Assembly (NCBI RefSeq): GCF_024494565.1
Contig: NZ_JANHDN010000001.1
Coordinates: forward strand, 496,001 to 560,000
DNA length: 64,000 nt
Origin: Halorubrum rutilum
GTDB taxonomy: Archaea; Halobacteriota; Halobacteria; Halobacteriales; Haloferacaceae
Reading direction: 5' to 3'
Every line of letters begins with the position of its first letter. Positions within the stretch are counted from its first letter, which is position 1. The notes below the pieces were generated by a model. It did not search any database and was not told the origin of the DNA. It was given only the letters and a program-made list of their open reading frames with translations. Below, one piece after another: positions 51,036-60,489 of this stretch. The position numbers and the translations under genes were made by a program.

Positions 51036-52709
51036 ATGACCGAACACGGCACCGCGAAACCATCGGAAGAGCTCCGGAAGGCGGCCATGCGGCGGCCCCA
51101 CCTCCGGGAGCACCTCCGGGAGTTCAAACAGATTACCGGGGAGTTCCCACAGTTCATCGAGGAGCCGAAGTCCGAGTACGAGTCGAACCGCCCGAACGTC
51201 ATCTACCCCGTCGGCGGGCCGATCTACAGCCACATCTACGGCGACCTCGGGCAGGACACGAAGTACTACGCCATCGAGCCGGAGGTGTCCGGGCCCCAGG
51301 CCGAGATCCTCAAACAGGTCAAGAGCCGGCTACTCACGGTCAGCGGCCAGCACAGCGCGCCCGACTCGGAGACGGAGTACGACGACCTCATCGAGGAGCT
51401 GTTAGAGGAGGTGACCCACGTCGACGAGGGGGCGACCGGCTGGCGCCGGGGACTCTCGAAGCTCCGGAACTTCGGCCGGCTCTCCGTCACGGAGGAGACG
51501 TACGAGAACATCCGCTACCGGCTCAACCGCGACATCGTCGGGCTCGGGCCGCTCGAACCGGTGATGCGCGACCCGGCCAACGAGGACATCCACGTTATCG
51601 GCCCGAAGGAGTGTCACGTCGACCACGGGACGTTCGGCATGTTGGAGACGACCGTCGACTTCGGCACGCCCCAGGAGTTCGACAGCTGGCTCCGCAACAT
51701 GGGCGAGCGGATCGGCGACCCCCTCTCCGACTCCGACCCCATCGTCGACTCCACGCTGCCGGACGGGTCGCGTATCAACATCATCTACTCCGACGACGTG
51801 TCGCTGAAGGGCTCCTCGCTCACGATCCGGCAGGGCGAGGAAGTGCCGCTGTCGATCAACCAGATCACCAACTGGGGGACGCTCTCGCCGCAGCTCGCGG
51901 CGTACCTCTGGCTCTGCCTGGAGAACGAGCAGACCGTGTTCGTCGTCGGGGAGACCGCGTCCGGGAAGACGACGACGCTGAACGCGATCCTCTCGTACAT
52001 CCCGGACGACTCGAAGATCTACACCGCGGAGGACACCGCCGAGGTGGTCCCGCCCCACAGCACCTGGCAGCAGCTGCTCACTCGGGAGGGCGGCGGCGAG
52101 GGCTCCTCCGACGTCGACATGTTCGACCTAGTCGCCGCCGCGCTGCGGTCGCGGCCCGACTACATCATCGTGGGCGAGGTCCGGGGCGCCGAGGGGCGGA
52201 TGGCGTTCCAGGCCGCCCAGACCGGCCACCCCGTCATGCTGACGTTCCACGCGTCCGACATCGTCTCGATGATCCAGCGGTTCACGTCCGAGCCGATCAA
52301 CGTCCCGGAGACGTTCATGGACAACGCCGACGTGGCGCTGTTCCAGAACCGGGTGAAGCAGGGCGACGACGTGCTCCGGCGGGTGACGAGCGTCCAGGAG
52401 ATCGAGGGGTACTCCAAGGAGATGGAGGGGGTCGTCACCCGCGAGGTGTTCAGCTGGGACCCCGTCGAAGACGAGATCGTCTTCCAGGGGATGAACAACT
52501 CCTACGTGCTCGAAGAGCAGATCGCGACGCTGCTCGGGTACGCCGACACCCGCGACATCTACGACGACCTGGAGTTCCGCGCGGAGCTCATCGAGCGGAT
52601 GATCCAGGAGGGGATCTTAGGCTACCACGAGGTGAACGACGCGATCAACTCTTTCCAGCGCGACGGCGTCGAGGGGCTCCCCTTCGACATGCACCGGAAC
52701 GTCAGGTGA
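51036..52709 (+). CDS. arlI: Archaellum motor ATPase ArlI
   Basis: 557-residue secretion-type ATPase that powers both assembly and rotation. The N-terminal domain (1-285) contains YGPIYSHIYGDL-like sequence (GGPIYSHIYGDLGQDTKYYAIEP in part) and HVIGPKECHVDHGTFG. The C-terminal ATPase domain has Walker A GETASGKT (305-312), the acidic box at about 330-340 (YTAEDTAEVVPP), the Walker B strand PDYIIVGEVRG (374-384) and the His box TGHPVMLTFHASD. It binds ArlJ at the membrane and ArlH below. The starting ATG follows a TAG three bases before it. Confidence 0.95.
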   Translation: MTEHGTAKPSEELRKAAMRRPHLREHLREFKQITGEFPQFIEEPKSEYESNRPNVIYPVGGPIYSHIYGDLGQDTKYYAIEPEVSGPQAEILKQVKSRLLTVSGQHSAPDSETEYDDLIEELLEEVTHVDEGATGWRRGLSKLRNFGRLSVTEETYENIRYRLNRDIVGLGPLEPVMRDPANEDIHVIGPKECHVDHGTFGMLETTVDFGTPQEFDSWLRNMGERIGDPLSDSDPIVDSTLPDGSRINIIYSDDVSLKGSSLTIRQGEEVPLSINQITNWGTLSPQLAAYLWLCLENEQTVFVVGETASGKTTTLNAILSYIPDDSKIYTAEDTAEVVPPHSTWQQLLTREGGGEGSSDVDMFDLVAAALRSRPDYIIVGEVRGAEGRMAFQAAQTGHPVMLTFHASDIVSMIQRFTSEPINVPETFMDNADVALFQNRVKQGDDVLRRVTSVQEIEGYSKEMEGVVTREVFSWDPVEDEIVFQGMNNSYVLEEQIATLLGYADTRDIYDDLEFRAELIERMIQEGILGYHEVNDAINSFQRDGVEGLPFDMHRNVR

Positions 52710-52738
52710 TCGGACGATGACGGGGGACACGCGGTAAC

Positions 52739-54475
52739 ATGGCGGTGAAAGAGGTCGGCAACGGGCTCGCGACCGCGGCCGAGCTGACCTCGGCCGTCGT
52801 GGAGTCGTACGACAAGCTCGACATCTCGAAGCGGAAGTACGTCGGGCTCGTGTTGGTCCCGGCGGTCCTCGTGTTCGCCGCGAGCGTCGTCGGCCTGTTC
52901 GTCCTCCCGCTGCCGTTCGCGGCGCGGGTCCCGGTCCCGATGTTCGGCGGGCTCGTCTTGGTGGCGGCCGTCATCTACCCGAAGATCTACCTCTCCGGCC
53001 TAGAGAACCAGATCGACAACCAGCTCCACCTCGTGATGACGCATATGACCGTGCTGTCGACGACGAACATCGACCGCATGGAGGTGTTCCGGACGCTCGC
53101 GACAGAGGAGGAGTACGGGGCCGCGGCCGAGGAGATCGGCCGCGTCGTCCACCTCGTCGACACCTGGAACCAGAGCCTCGACGACGCGTGTCGCCGGCGG
53201 GCCGAGGAGGTCCCCTCCGACGCGATGGCCGACTTCTTCGACCGGCTCGGCTACACGATGGGAGCGGGCCAGTCGTTAGAGGAGTTCCTCGTCTCCGAGC
53301 AGGACGTCATGCTCGCGAAGTACGAGACGGTGTACGAGTCCTCGCTGGCGAACCTGGAGGTGATGAAGGACCTGTACATGTCGATGATCCTCTCGATGAC
53401 GTTTGCCCTCGTCTTCGCCATCGTCCTCCCGATCCTCACCGGGAACAACCCGACGGCGACGGTGGCGGCCGTCATCGTCCTGTTCGTCTTCGTCCAGCTC
53501 GGCTTCTACGCGATGATCCGGGCGACCTCGCCGTACGACCCGATCTGGTTCCACCCGGACGAGCGCGCGCCGGGCGACCTGAAGCTGTGGGCGTCGCTGG
53601 GGGTCGGCGGCGGGCTCTCGTTCGTGCTCATCGGGATCACCGCGGCCGGCATGTTCGGCTACGGTCCCGGGCTCCCCGGGCTGCTCTTCTTCATCGACGA
53701 CGTCCGGCTCCCGTTATACCTCGCGGTCCCCGTCTCGCCGCTGTTCATTCCTGGCATCGTCCTCCGGAAAGAGGAACAGCAGATCACGGCGCGGGACGGC
53801 GAGTTCCCCTCGTTCGTCCGGGCGCTCGGCGCGACCGAGAGCGCCAAGCAGTCGACGACGACAGACGTGTTGACCACGCTGCGCGACAAGAACTTCGGCG
53901 ACCTCTCGCCCGCCATCGAGCGGCTCTACCGCCGGCTCAACATGCGGATCAGCACCGAGGGGGCCTGGGAGGCGTTCACGTACGACACGCGGTCGTACCT
54001 CATCCAGAAGTTCTCCGAGATGTACCTCGTCGGCCGGCGGATGGGCGGGGACCCGAAGATGCTCGGCGAGCTGATCTCGAAGAACATGAACGCCGTGAAC
54101 CAGCTGCGCGAGCAGCGGCGGCAGGCGGCGGTGACGTTCATCGGGCTGCTGTACGGGATCACGGCGGCGGCGACGTTCGCTTTCTTCATCGGGCTGGAGA
54201 TCGTCGCGATCCTGGCGGACCTGACGGCCGACTTCGGACTCCAACAGATGGACATCGGGCAGATCGTCTACCCCGGCGCGTACGACATCCCGCTGATCGA
54301 GTACCTGCTGCTCACCGTGGTGCTGTTCAACGCCGCCCTCTCCTCGCAGATGATCCGGCGGATCGACGGCGGGAACCCCGCGAACGGGTACATCCACTTC
54401 GTCCTGCTGACGTGGCTCGGCGCGGTGACGGCGATCGGGACCCGGACGCTGGTGAACGCGATCCTGTCGATTTAA
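52739..54475 (+). CDS. arlJ: Archaellum membrane platform protein ArlJ
   Basis: 578 residues, polytopic membrane protein of the type II/IV secretion GspF/TadC family. Two cytoplasmic segments of the family are seen: LVMTHMTVLSTTNIDRMEVFRTLATEEEYGAAAEEIGR with a following ...SLDDACRRRAEEVPSD, and RALGATESAKQSTTTDVLTTLRDKNFGDLS. About nine hydrophobic helices flank them. ArlJ anchors the ArlI hexamer and is the membrane channel for archaellins. Last gene of the operon; the copy C repeat follows after about 55 bases. Length is as expected for haloarchaea. Confidence 0.93.
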   Translation: MAVKEVGNGLATAAELTSAVVESYDKLDISKRKYVGLVLVPAVLVFAASVVGLFVLPLPFAARVPVPMFGGLVLVAAVIYPKIYLSGLENQIDNQLHLVMTHMTVLSTTNIDRMEVFRTLATEEEYGAAAEEIGRVVHLVDTWNQSLDDACRRRAEEVPSDAMADFFDRLGYTMGAGQSLEEFLVSEQDVMLAKYETVYESSLANLEVMKDLYMSMILSMTFALVFAIVLPILTGNNPTATVAAVIVLFVFVQLGFYAMIRATSPYDPIWFHPDERAPGDLKLWASLGVGGGLSFVLIGITAAGMFGYGPGLPGLLFFIDDVRLPLYLAVPVSPLFIPGIVLRKEEQQITARDGEFPSFVRALGATESAKQSTTTDVLTTLRDKNFGDLSPAIERLYRRLNMRISTEGAWEAFTYDTRSYLIQKFSEMYLVGRRMGGDPKMLGELISKNMNAVNQLREQRRQAAVTFIGLLYGITAAATFAFFIGLEIVAILADLTADFGLQQMDIGQIVYPGAYDIPLIEYLLLTVVLFNAALSSQMIRRIDGGNPANGYIHFVLLTWLGAVTAIGTRTLVNAILSI

Positions 54476-54527
54476 GCAATATGTCGGTCGATCGGTCGCT
54501 TGTGAATAGCGCTCTCGCGTCCGGAGC

Positions 54528-54845
54528 GGTCGCAAAGTCCCAGCCGCTCGGCTGTACGTGACTGACGACTCTCCGGGGGATACCGCCAAAGCCCCAGCCG
54601 GGAGGACTCGCGCGGCTCGCTGCGGTCCTCGTCGCTCGTTTCACTCACTCCTGCGGTCCTCGCGTCGCCGTGCTTCGACCTCCCGGCTGCCCCTTTGAGT
54701 CCCACCCCGCACAGCGACCGCACCTCACGCCTCCCCAGCCTCGTCGGTGGTCCTCCGCTTCGCTCCGGACCACCGACTCCCTCGCACGCGCTCCTCGTGG
54801 CCGCCGGGGGCGGCCACTCGCAGGCGCGCGCCACCGCGAGACAGT
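54528..54845. repeat. Dispersed GC-rich repeat, copy C
   Basis: Third copy, just downstream of arlJ. Two iterations of the motif GCCAAAGCCCCAGCCG (54533, with a T variant, and 54585) precede the shared body: GGCTCGCTGCGGTCCTC, CGGCTGCCCCTTTGAGTCCC, CGCACAGCGACCGCACC, CACGCCTCCCCAGCCTCG and CGCGCGCCACCG. It is slightly shorter than copies A and B and lacks a nearby TATA-like element. Frames open across it are in different registers in the three copies, which argues against a conserved protein. It ends exactly where the epimerase stop begins (54845). Confidence 0.8.
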
Positions 54846-55780
54846 CATTCGAGCAGGACCGGCTCGGGAACGTCCTCGTCGGCCGCCCCGCGCCACGACC
54901 GGCTCGGTTTCCACCCGAACAGCCGCTCGGCCTTCTCGATGGCGTAGGCGCCCCGGTCGTCGCCCTCGGCGACCGCGCTCGGGTCGACCGCGCAGTCGTC
55001 CGGGACCTCGCCGTACGACTCGCGCAGGAGGTCGAGCAGGGGGCGACCGAGCGCGTTGTCGGCCGCGACGCAGTTGACGGCCTCGTGGGTCCCGGGCACT
55101 ACGGCGGGGTCCGACCCCGCGGTCCCCGCGAGCGCGGCGGCGACGAGGTCGGCGACGTCGCGGGCGTCGACGTACGACCAGAAGTTGCCGGCGCCGGCGG
55201 CGAGGTCGTCGACGTAGTCGTCGCTCCGGCAGGCGTACGCGCCGGGGTACTGGATCCACGAGGGTCGGATCGAAACCGCGGGGACGCCCTCGCGACGCGC
55301 GACCGCGCCCGCGGCTGCCTCCGCCGTCACCTTCGAGAGCCCGTAGGGGTCCTCCGGGCGGAGCGGATGGGCCTCGGTGATCGGCAGCTCGTCCGGGAAC
55401 GGGGTCGGCTCCGCGAAGAAGAAGCCGTAGGCGCCGTCGCTCGACGCCTGAACGATCCGGGCGTCGGCGCGGCCGGCGGCGTCGAGGACGTTCTTCGCGG
55501 CGTGCACGTTCGTCTCGAACACTCTCCCGTCGGGGTGGGTGCCCGCGACCGGGATCGCCGCCCAGTGGACGACGGCGTCGGGGTCGACCGCGTGGACGAC
55601 GTCGAGCGCCTCGCCGCGGTCGGCGAGGTCGGCGGCGCGGAACGAGACGTTCGTGGCCGGGTCGGCGTCGAGGCCCGGGTGCTCGTAGTCGACGACGACG
55701 ACCTCGTAGTCGCCGGCGAGTCGGTCGACGACCCAGCGCCCGGAGGCGCCGCGGCCGCCGGTGACGAGGACGGTCTCCAT
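54845..55780 (-). CDS. NAD-dependent epimerase/dehydratase family (extended SDR)
   Basis: 311-residue extended SDR. The NAD site is TGGRGASGRWV at 7-17; the catalytic Ser/Tyr/Lys are in QASSDGAYGF and YGLSK at about 112-155. Extended SDRs act on nucleotide sugars or sugar-like substrates; which one is not decidable here. RPSWIQYPGAY and YVDARDVADLV are typical downstream blocks. It is monocistronic, divergent from the HtpX gene at 55896. The 115-base divergent region contains an AT-poor but plausible promoter. The 3' end abuts repeat copy C. Confidence 0.88.
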   Translation of the reverse strand: METVLVTGGRGASGRWVVDRLAGDYEVVVVDYEHPGLDADPATNVSFRAADLADRGEALDVVHAVDPDAVVHWAAIPVAGTHPDGRVFETNVHAAKNVLDAAGRADARIVQASSDGAYGFFFAEPTPFPDELPITEAHPLRPEDPYGLSKVTAEAAAGAVARREGVPAVSIRPSWIQYPGAYACRSDDYVDDLAAGAGNFWSYVDARDVADLVAAALAGTAGSDPAVVPGTHEAVNCVAADNALGRPLLDLLRESYGEVPDDCAVDPSAVAEGDDRGAYAIEKAERLFGWKPSRSWRGAADEDVPEPVLLE

Positions 55781-55895
55781 GCGTGGGGGTGGCCGCGGCG
55801 GTGCAAAAGCGCACCGTCGTCGGGCGACCGCGCGCTCTCGACGACGCTCTCGGTGCCCCGGCAGGCTTTAATCCGGCGAACGGTAAAACTCGGGT

Positions 55896-56765
55896 ATGGA
55901 ATGGAAGACCGACTGGGGATTACGTGGACGGATGGCGTTCACGATGTTCCTCCTCTTCGCCCTCTACGTCGTGTTCGTCGGGGTGCTGACCACGTACTTC
56001 GGGAACTTCCTGTTCCCGCTGATCATGCTCGGCGGGTTCTCGCTCGCCCAGTACTTCTTCAGCGACAAGCTCGCCCTGCGGAGCATGGGCGCCCGCGAGG
56101 TGAGCGCCGACGAGTACCCGGACCTCCACCGGCGGATCGAGCGCCTGAGCCAGCAGGCGGACCTCCCGAAGCCGACGGTCGCCGTCGCCGACACGCAGGT
56201 GCCGAACGCCTTCGCGACCGGTCGGAACAAGAAGAACGCGACCGTCGCGGTGACGACCGGACTGCTCCGGTCGCTCGACGAGGACGAGCTCGACGGCGTG
56301 CTCGCCCACGAGCTCGCGCACGTGAAGAACCGCGACGTGATGGTGATGACCATCGCGTCGTTCCTCTCCACCATCGCCTTCTTCATCGTGCGGTGGGGGT
56401 GGCTGTTCAGCGGCGACAACCGCCAGGGCGCGCCCGTCATCGTCGCGATCCTCGTGTCGCTCCTGGTGTGGGTGATCTCGTTCCTCCTGATCCGGGCGCT
56501 CTCGCGGTACCGCGAGTACTCCGCCGACCGCGGCGCCGCGCTCATCACGGGGAAGCCCGGAGCGCTCGCGTCCGCGCTGATGACGATCGACGGGCGGATG
56601 GACCGCGTCCCGGAGGAGGACCTGCGCGAGGAGGCGGAGATGAACGCGTTCTTCATCATCCCGATCAAGGCCGGCTTCGTCGGCAAGATCGCCTCGACGC
56701 ACCCGTCGACCGAGAACCGCATCGAGCGGCTCCGCGAGCTGGAACGCGAGATGGAGACCGCCTGA
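55896..56765 (+). CDS. htpX: HtpX-type membrane zinc protease
   Basis: 289 residues. M48-family integral membrane metalloprotease involved in membrane protein quality control. HELAH at 138-142 provides two zinc histidines and the catalytic Glu; the third ligand is the Glu in REYSADRGAA. Four hydrophobic helices (about 13-30, 35-53, 147-167 and 176-196) frame the catalytic domain; the C-terminus reads ASTHPSTENRIERL as in HtpX. Start ATG at 55896 follows GGCTTTAATCCGG, a promoter candidate. Haloarchaea often have several HtpX paralogues. Confidence 0.93.
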   Translation: MEWKTDWGLRGRMAFTMFLLFALYVVFVGVLTTYFGNFLFPLIMLGGFSLAQYFFSDKLALRSMGAREVSADEYPDLHRRIERLSQQADLPKPTVAVADTQVPNAFATGRNKKNATVAVTTGLLRSLDEDELDGVLAHELAHVKNRDVMVMTIASFLSTIAFFIVRWGWLFSGDNRQGAPVIVAILVSLLVWVISFLLIRALSRYREYSADRGAALITGKPGALASALMTIDGRMDRVPEEDLREEAEMNAFFIIPIKAGFVGKIASTHPSTENRIERLRELEREMETA

Positions 56766-56864
56766 TCGCGGCCGACCCCTCGTCGCCGGACGCACGACCG
56801 CGCCGAGACGCGACGGACTGCCTCGACGCGTAGCTTTACTTCGGTCGACCGCCTGCGGCCAGCC

Positions 56865-58127
56865 GTGGTATCGCTACCGTCGATAGCGGGAGCCGACTCC
56901 GGGATCGTCAGGGAGCGGCCCTTCCAGCTGCTCCTCCTCATCAACGTGCTCCCGCCGCTCGGCACCGCGCTCCTCTCGCCGGTGCTCGGCTCGCTCGTCG
57001 AGCCGCTGGGGGCGTCGACGGCGAACATCGGACTCATGATGTCGGCGTTCACGGCGCCGTCCATCGTCGTCATCCCGATCGCGGGCGTCGTCTCCGACCG
57101 GTACGGCCGGCGCCCGGTGCTGCTCTTCGGGCTCGTCTGGTTCGGGCTCACCGGCACCGCGATCGCCCTCGTCTCCACCTTCGCCGCGGCGCTCGCCCTG
57201 CGCGCGCTCCAGGGGATCGGCTTCGCCGCGCTCACGCCGATCATCATCACCAGCCTCGGCGACCTGTACGCGGGAACGAAGGAGGCGACCGCGCAGGGGC
57301 TCCGGTTCACGGGCTCGGGGCTCTCGCAGACGGCGTTCCCGCTGGCCGCGGGCGTCCTCGTCGGGATGGCGTGGCAGTACCCGTTCCTGCTGTACGCCGT
57401 CGCCTTCCCGATCGCCGCCGTCGTCTACCTGTACTTCGAGGAGCCGCTCGACGAGGCGAGGGGCGAGGCGGGAGGCGGGGAGTCGTCGGCGGGGCTCCGG
57501 GCGCAGCTCGGCGAGATGCGCGCGCTGGTCGCGCACCGCCGGGCGTGGACGATGGTCGTCGCGCGCGGGAGCGCGAACGTGGCGTGGTTCGGCTTCCTCA
57601 CGTACAACTCGATCCTCGTCGTCGACGTGCTCGGCGGGACGCCGGCGGCGGCGGGGGCGCTCGCGGCGATCGCGAGCCTCACGTACGCGCTCGCGGCGAC
57701 GCAGGCCGGCCGGATCGCGGACGTCTTCGACGACCGGCTCTACCCGCTCGTCGCCACGAACCTCTCGATGGGCGCGGGGCTCGCGTTAACGTTCCTCGCC
57801 CCGTCGCTCGCGGTCGCCGCCGTCGGCGTCGCGTTCATGGGGATCGGGTTCGGGCTCGTGCTCTCGATCTACCGGAGCGTCATCACCACGCTCCCGCCCG
57901 CGGAGCTGCGCGGCGGGCTCGTCAGCCTCGGCGAGGGGAGCGGGCGCGCGGCGGCGACGGCGACTCCGGTGATCATGGGCGTCGCCGTCGCGCTCGCGAC
58001 CCGCCCGCTCGGGTTCGAGGCGGCGGTCCGCGCCGTCGGGGTCGGCACCGGGCTCCTCGGCGGGGGCGTCGGGGTCGCCTGCCTCCTCCTGATGAGCGCG
58101 TCGCCGCCGATCCGGATGGGGAAGTAA
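56865..58127 (+). CDS. MFS transporter
   Basis: 420 residues with twelve predicted hydrophobic helices in two halves. The motif DRYGRRPVLLFGL (loop 2-3) is the major facilitator signature; the second half repeats a weaker form (GRIADVFDDRLYPLV). The central cytoplasmic loop is about 30 residues (EEPLDEARGEAGGGESSAGL). The start is a GTG at 56865, since no ATG fits near the N-terminus; TAGCTTTACTTCG at 56831-56843 could be the promoter. The substrate is unknown; the closest subgroups are drug/metabolite efflux permeases. Stands between htpX and the hydroxyacid dehydrogenase gene in the same direction. Confidence 0.87.
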   Translation: MVSLPSIAGADSGIVRERPFQLLLLINVLPPLGTALLSPVLGSLVEPLGASTANIGLMMSAFTAPSIVVIPIAGVVSDRYGRRPVLLFGLVWFGLTGTAIALVSTFAAALALRALQGIGFAALTPIIITSLGDLYAGTKEATAQGLRFTGSGLSQTAFPLAAGVLVGMAWQYPFLLYAVAFPIAAVVYLYFEEPLDEARGEAGGGESSAGLRAQLGEMRALVAHRRAWTMVVARGSANVAWFGFLTYNSILVVDVLGGTPAAAGALAAIASLTYALAATQAGRIADVFDDRLYPLVATNLSMGAGLALTFLAPSLAVAAVGVAFMGIGFGLVLSIYRSVITTLPPAELRGGLVSLGEGSGRAAATATPVIMGVAVALATRPLGFEAAVRAVGVGTGLLGGGVGVACLLLMSASPPIRMGK

Positions 58128-58211
58128 GGCGGCCCCCGTCCACCGCGCGGCCTCTCAGGTCGATGCCCGCCATCCCCGGGTACTTTGTCGACCGACCGCG
58201 ACGCGTCGAGC

Positions 58212-59171
58212 ATGTCCGCCATCGACGTCGCGGTGCTCGACCACGACGCGCACGGGATCCCGGCCGCCGACTACGCGGAGATACTCCGACGGCGACTCCC
58301 CGACCGCGAGGTTCGCCTCGCGGCGACGCCCGCCGAGCGCGAGCGCTCCCTGCGGGAGGCGACCGTCGTCGCCGGCAAGCGGATCGACGCCGAGGCGGTC
58401 GAAGCCGCAGCGAACCTCCGGCTGTTCGCGTGTAACGCCGCCGGCGTCGACCACCTCCCGCTGGACGCGCTGGCCGAGCGCGGCGTCGCGGTGACGAACG
58501 CCTCCGGGGTCCACGGCCCGAACGTCGCCGAGCACGTGCTCGGCTGGGTGCTGACGTTCGCGCGGCGGCTCGACGAGGGGCGCCGCCGCCAGGAGCGCCG
58601 GGAGTGGCGCCGCTTCCAGTCGTTCACCGAGCTCGCCGGCAGTACCGTCACCGTCGTCGGGCTGGGGTCCATCGGCGAGGCGGTCGTCGAGCGGTTCGAG
58701 GGGTTCGACGTCGAGGCGATCGGCGCCCGCCACTCGCCCGAAAAGGGCGGTCCGACCGACGAGGTGGTCGGCTACGGCGACCTCGCCGAGGTGCTGCCGC
58801 GGACCGACGTGCTCGTCCTCGCGTGCCCGCTGACGGAGGCGACCGAGGGGCTCGTCGGCGAGGCCGAGCTCGACGCGCTGCCGACGGACGCGATCGTCGT
58901 CAACGTCGCTCGCGGGGGCGTGGTCGACACGCCCGCGCTGACGGACGCGCTCCGGTCGAACGCGCTCCACGGGGCCGCGCTCGACGTCACCGACCCGGAG
59001 CCGCTCCCGAGCGACCACGACCTGTGGGGGTTCGAGAACGTCTTCCTGACCCCCCACGTCGCGGGCCACACGCCGAGGTACTGGGAGCGGCGCGCGGAGG
59101 TCCTCGTCGAGAACCTCGAACGGATCGACGAGACCGGCGAGTACGAGGGGCTGCGGAATCAGGTGGCCTGA
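58212..59171 (+). CDS. D-2-hydroxyacid dehydrogenase
   Basis: 319-residue NAD(P)-dependent enzyme oxidising or reducing D-2-hydroxy acids. The nucleotide-binding domain has VVGLGSIGEAV; the catalytic Arg is in NVARGGVVDT, Glu in DPEPLPSD and His in TPHVAGHTPRY. The N-terminal substrate domain is about 1-95. The start at 58212 (MSAIDVAVLDHDAHG) was preferred to 58185. An unusually large set of arginines and glutamates occurs at 120-140 (RRLDEGRRRQERREWRRF). Preferred substrate not determined; glyoxylate/hydroxypyruvate reductase and phosphoglycerate dehydrogenase relatives are the nearest groups. Convergent with the acyl-CoA dehydrogenase. Confidence 0.9.
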   Translation: MSAIDVAVLDHDAHGIPAADYAEILRRRLPDREVRLAATPAERERSLREATVVAGKRIDAEAVEAAANLRLFACNAAGVDHLPLDALAERGVAVTNASGVHGPNVAEHVLGWVLTFARRLDEGRRRQERREWRRFQSFTELAGSTVTVVGLGSIGEAVVERFEGFDVEAIGARHSPEKGGPTDEVVGYGDLAEVLPRTDVLVLACPLTEATEGLVGEAELDALPTDAIVVNVARGGVVDTPALTDALRSNALHGAALDVTDPEPLPSDHDLWGFENVFLTPHVAGHTPRYWERRAEVLVENLERIDETGEYEGLRNQVA

Positions 59172-59204
59172 GGGGTCGTCGCCGAGGAGACGGAGCGAGC
59201 CGCG

Positions 59205-60377
59205 CTACTGAAACGCCTGCAGCCCGGTGAGGTCCTCGCCGAGGATCAGCGAGTGGATGTCGTGGGTGCCCTCGTAGGTGTACACCGTCTCCATGTTCGC
59301 CATGTGACGCATCGGCGAGTAGTCGGCCGTGATCCCGTTGCCGCCGAGCATCTCGCGGGCGATCCGCGACTGGTCGCGGGCGGTGCGGACGTTGTTGCGC
59401 TTGGCCATGGAGACGTGTTGCGGCCGCATCTCGCCCGCCTCCTTGAGGTCGGCGAGCCGGTGGGCGAGCAGCTGCGCGAGCGTGATCTGCGTCGCCATCT
59501 CGGCGAGCTTCTCCTGTTGCAGCTGGAAGCCGCCGATCGGCCTGCCGAACTGCTCGCGGTCGGTGGCGTACTCGCGGGCGACCTCGAAGCAGTCCGCCGC
59601 CGCCCCGACCGCGCCCCACGCGATGCCGTAGCGGGCCTGGGTCAGACACGACAGCGGCCCCTTCATGCCCTCGACGCCGGGGAGGCGGTTCTCGGCGGGA
59701 ACGCGGACGTCCCGGAGGCCGATCTCGCCCGTGATCGACGCGCGCAGGCTGAGCTTCTCGTCGATCTCGTTCGTCGTGACGCCGTCGCGGTCGGTCTCGA
59801 CGAGGAAGCCGCGCACGGGGTCCCCGTCCTCGGTGCGGTCCTTCGCCCAGACGACGGCGACGTCCGCGATCGGGGAGTTCGTGATCCACGTCTTCGAGCC
59901 GTTCAGCACGTAGCCGTCGCCCGCGCGCCCGCCGGCGGCCTCGGCGCGCGTCTCCATCGCGGAGGGGTTCGACCCGTGCTCCGGCTCGGTGAGCCCGAAG
60001 CAGCCGACCGCCTCGCCGGCGCCGAGCTTCGGCAGCCACTCCTCCTTCTGTTCGTCGCTGCCGAACGCGTGGATCGGGTACATCACCAGCGCGCCCTGCA
60101 CGCTCGCCATCGACCGGAGCCCGGAGTCGCACGCCTCCAGCTCGCGCATCAGCAGGCCGTAGGCCCGCTCGCTGACGTTCGGCAGGCCGTACCCGTCGAG
60201 GTTCGGCGCGTAGAACCCCATCTCGCCCATCTTCGGGATGAGATCCGTGGGGAACGTCCCGTCGATCCAGTGGTCGCCCACGTCGTCGACCTCGCCGTCG
60301 ATGAACGAGCGGGCGGAGTCGACGAGCAGGCGCTCCTCCTCGGTCAGGGTCGACTCCATGTCGAAGTAGTCGAGCAT
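59205..60377 (-). CDS. Acyl-CoA dehydrogenase, glutaryl-CoA dehydrogenase-like
   Basis: 390-residue FAD enzyme. The start is MLDYFDMESTLTEEE at 60377. FAD/substrate motifs: CFGLTEPEHGSNPSAM, TWITNSPIADVAVVWA, RYGIAWGAVGAAADCFEVAREY, RPIGGFQLQQEKLA, and the C-terminal MLGGNGITADYSPMRHMANMETVYTYEGTHDIHSLILG with catalytic Glu369. The position of this Glu and the LQQ/EGTHDIH pattern are those of glutaryl-CoA dehydrogenases, but archaeal members with general short-chain acyl specificity look similar. An electron-transferring flavoprotein is not encoded here. The operon partner, if any, is the lyase gene upstream at 60490. Confidence 0.92.
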   Translation of the reverse strand: MLDYFDMESTLTEEERLLVDSARSFIDGEVDDVGDHWIDGTFPTDLIPKMGEMGFYAPNLDGYGLPNVSERAYGLLMRELEACDSGLRSMASVQGALVMYPIHAFGSDEQKEEWLPKLGAGEAVGCFGLTEPEHGSNPSAMETRAEAAGGRAGDGYVLNGSKTWITNSPIADVAVVWAKDRTEDGDPVRGFLVETDRDGVTTNEIDEKLSLRASITGEIGLRDVRVPAENRLPGVEGMKGPLSCLTQARYGIAWGAVGAAADCFEVAREYATDREQFGRPIGGFQLQQEKLAEMATQITLAQLLAHRLADLKEAGEMRPQHVSMAKRNNVRTARDQSRIAREMLGGNGITADYSPMRHMANMETVYTYEGTHDIHSLILGEDLTGLQAFQ

Positions 60378-60489
60378 ACGGGCGCTTGAACGGGGTCGAT
60401 AATAATCGTGATCGTTATCGAGGGGCACCCGTCCTCGACCCGAAGCGCCCGGGCGGTCCACCCGATCGCGGCCGAGAACGCGCGGGGCC

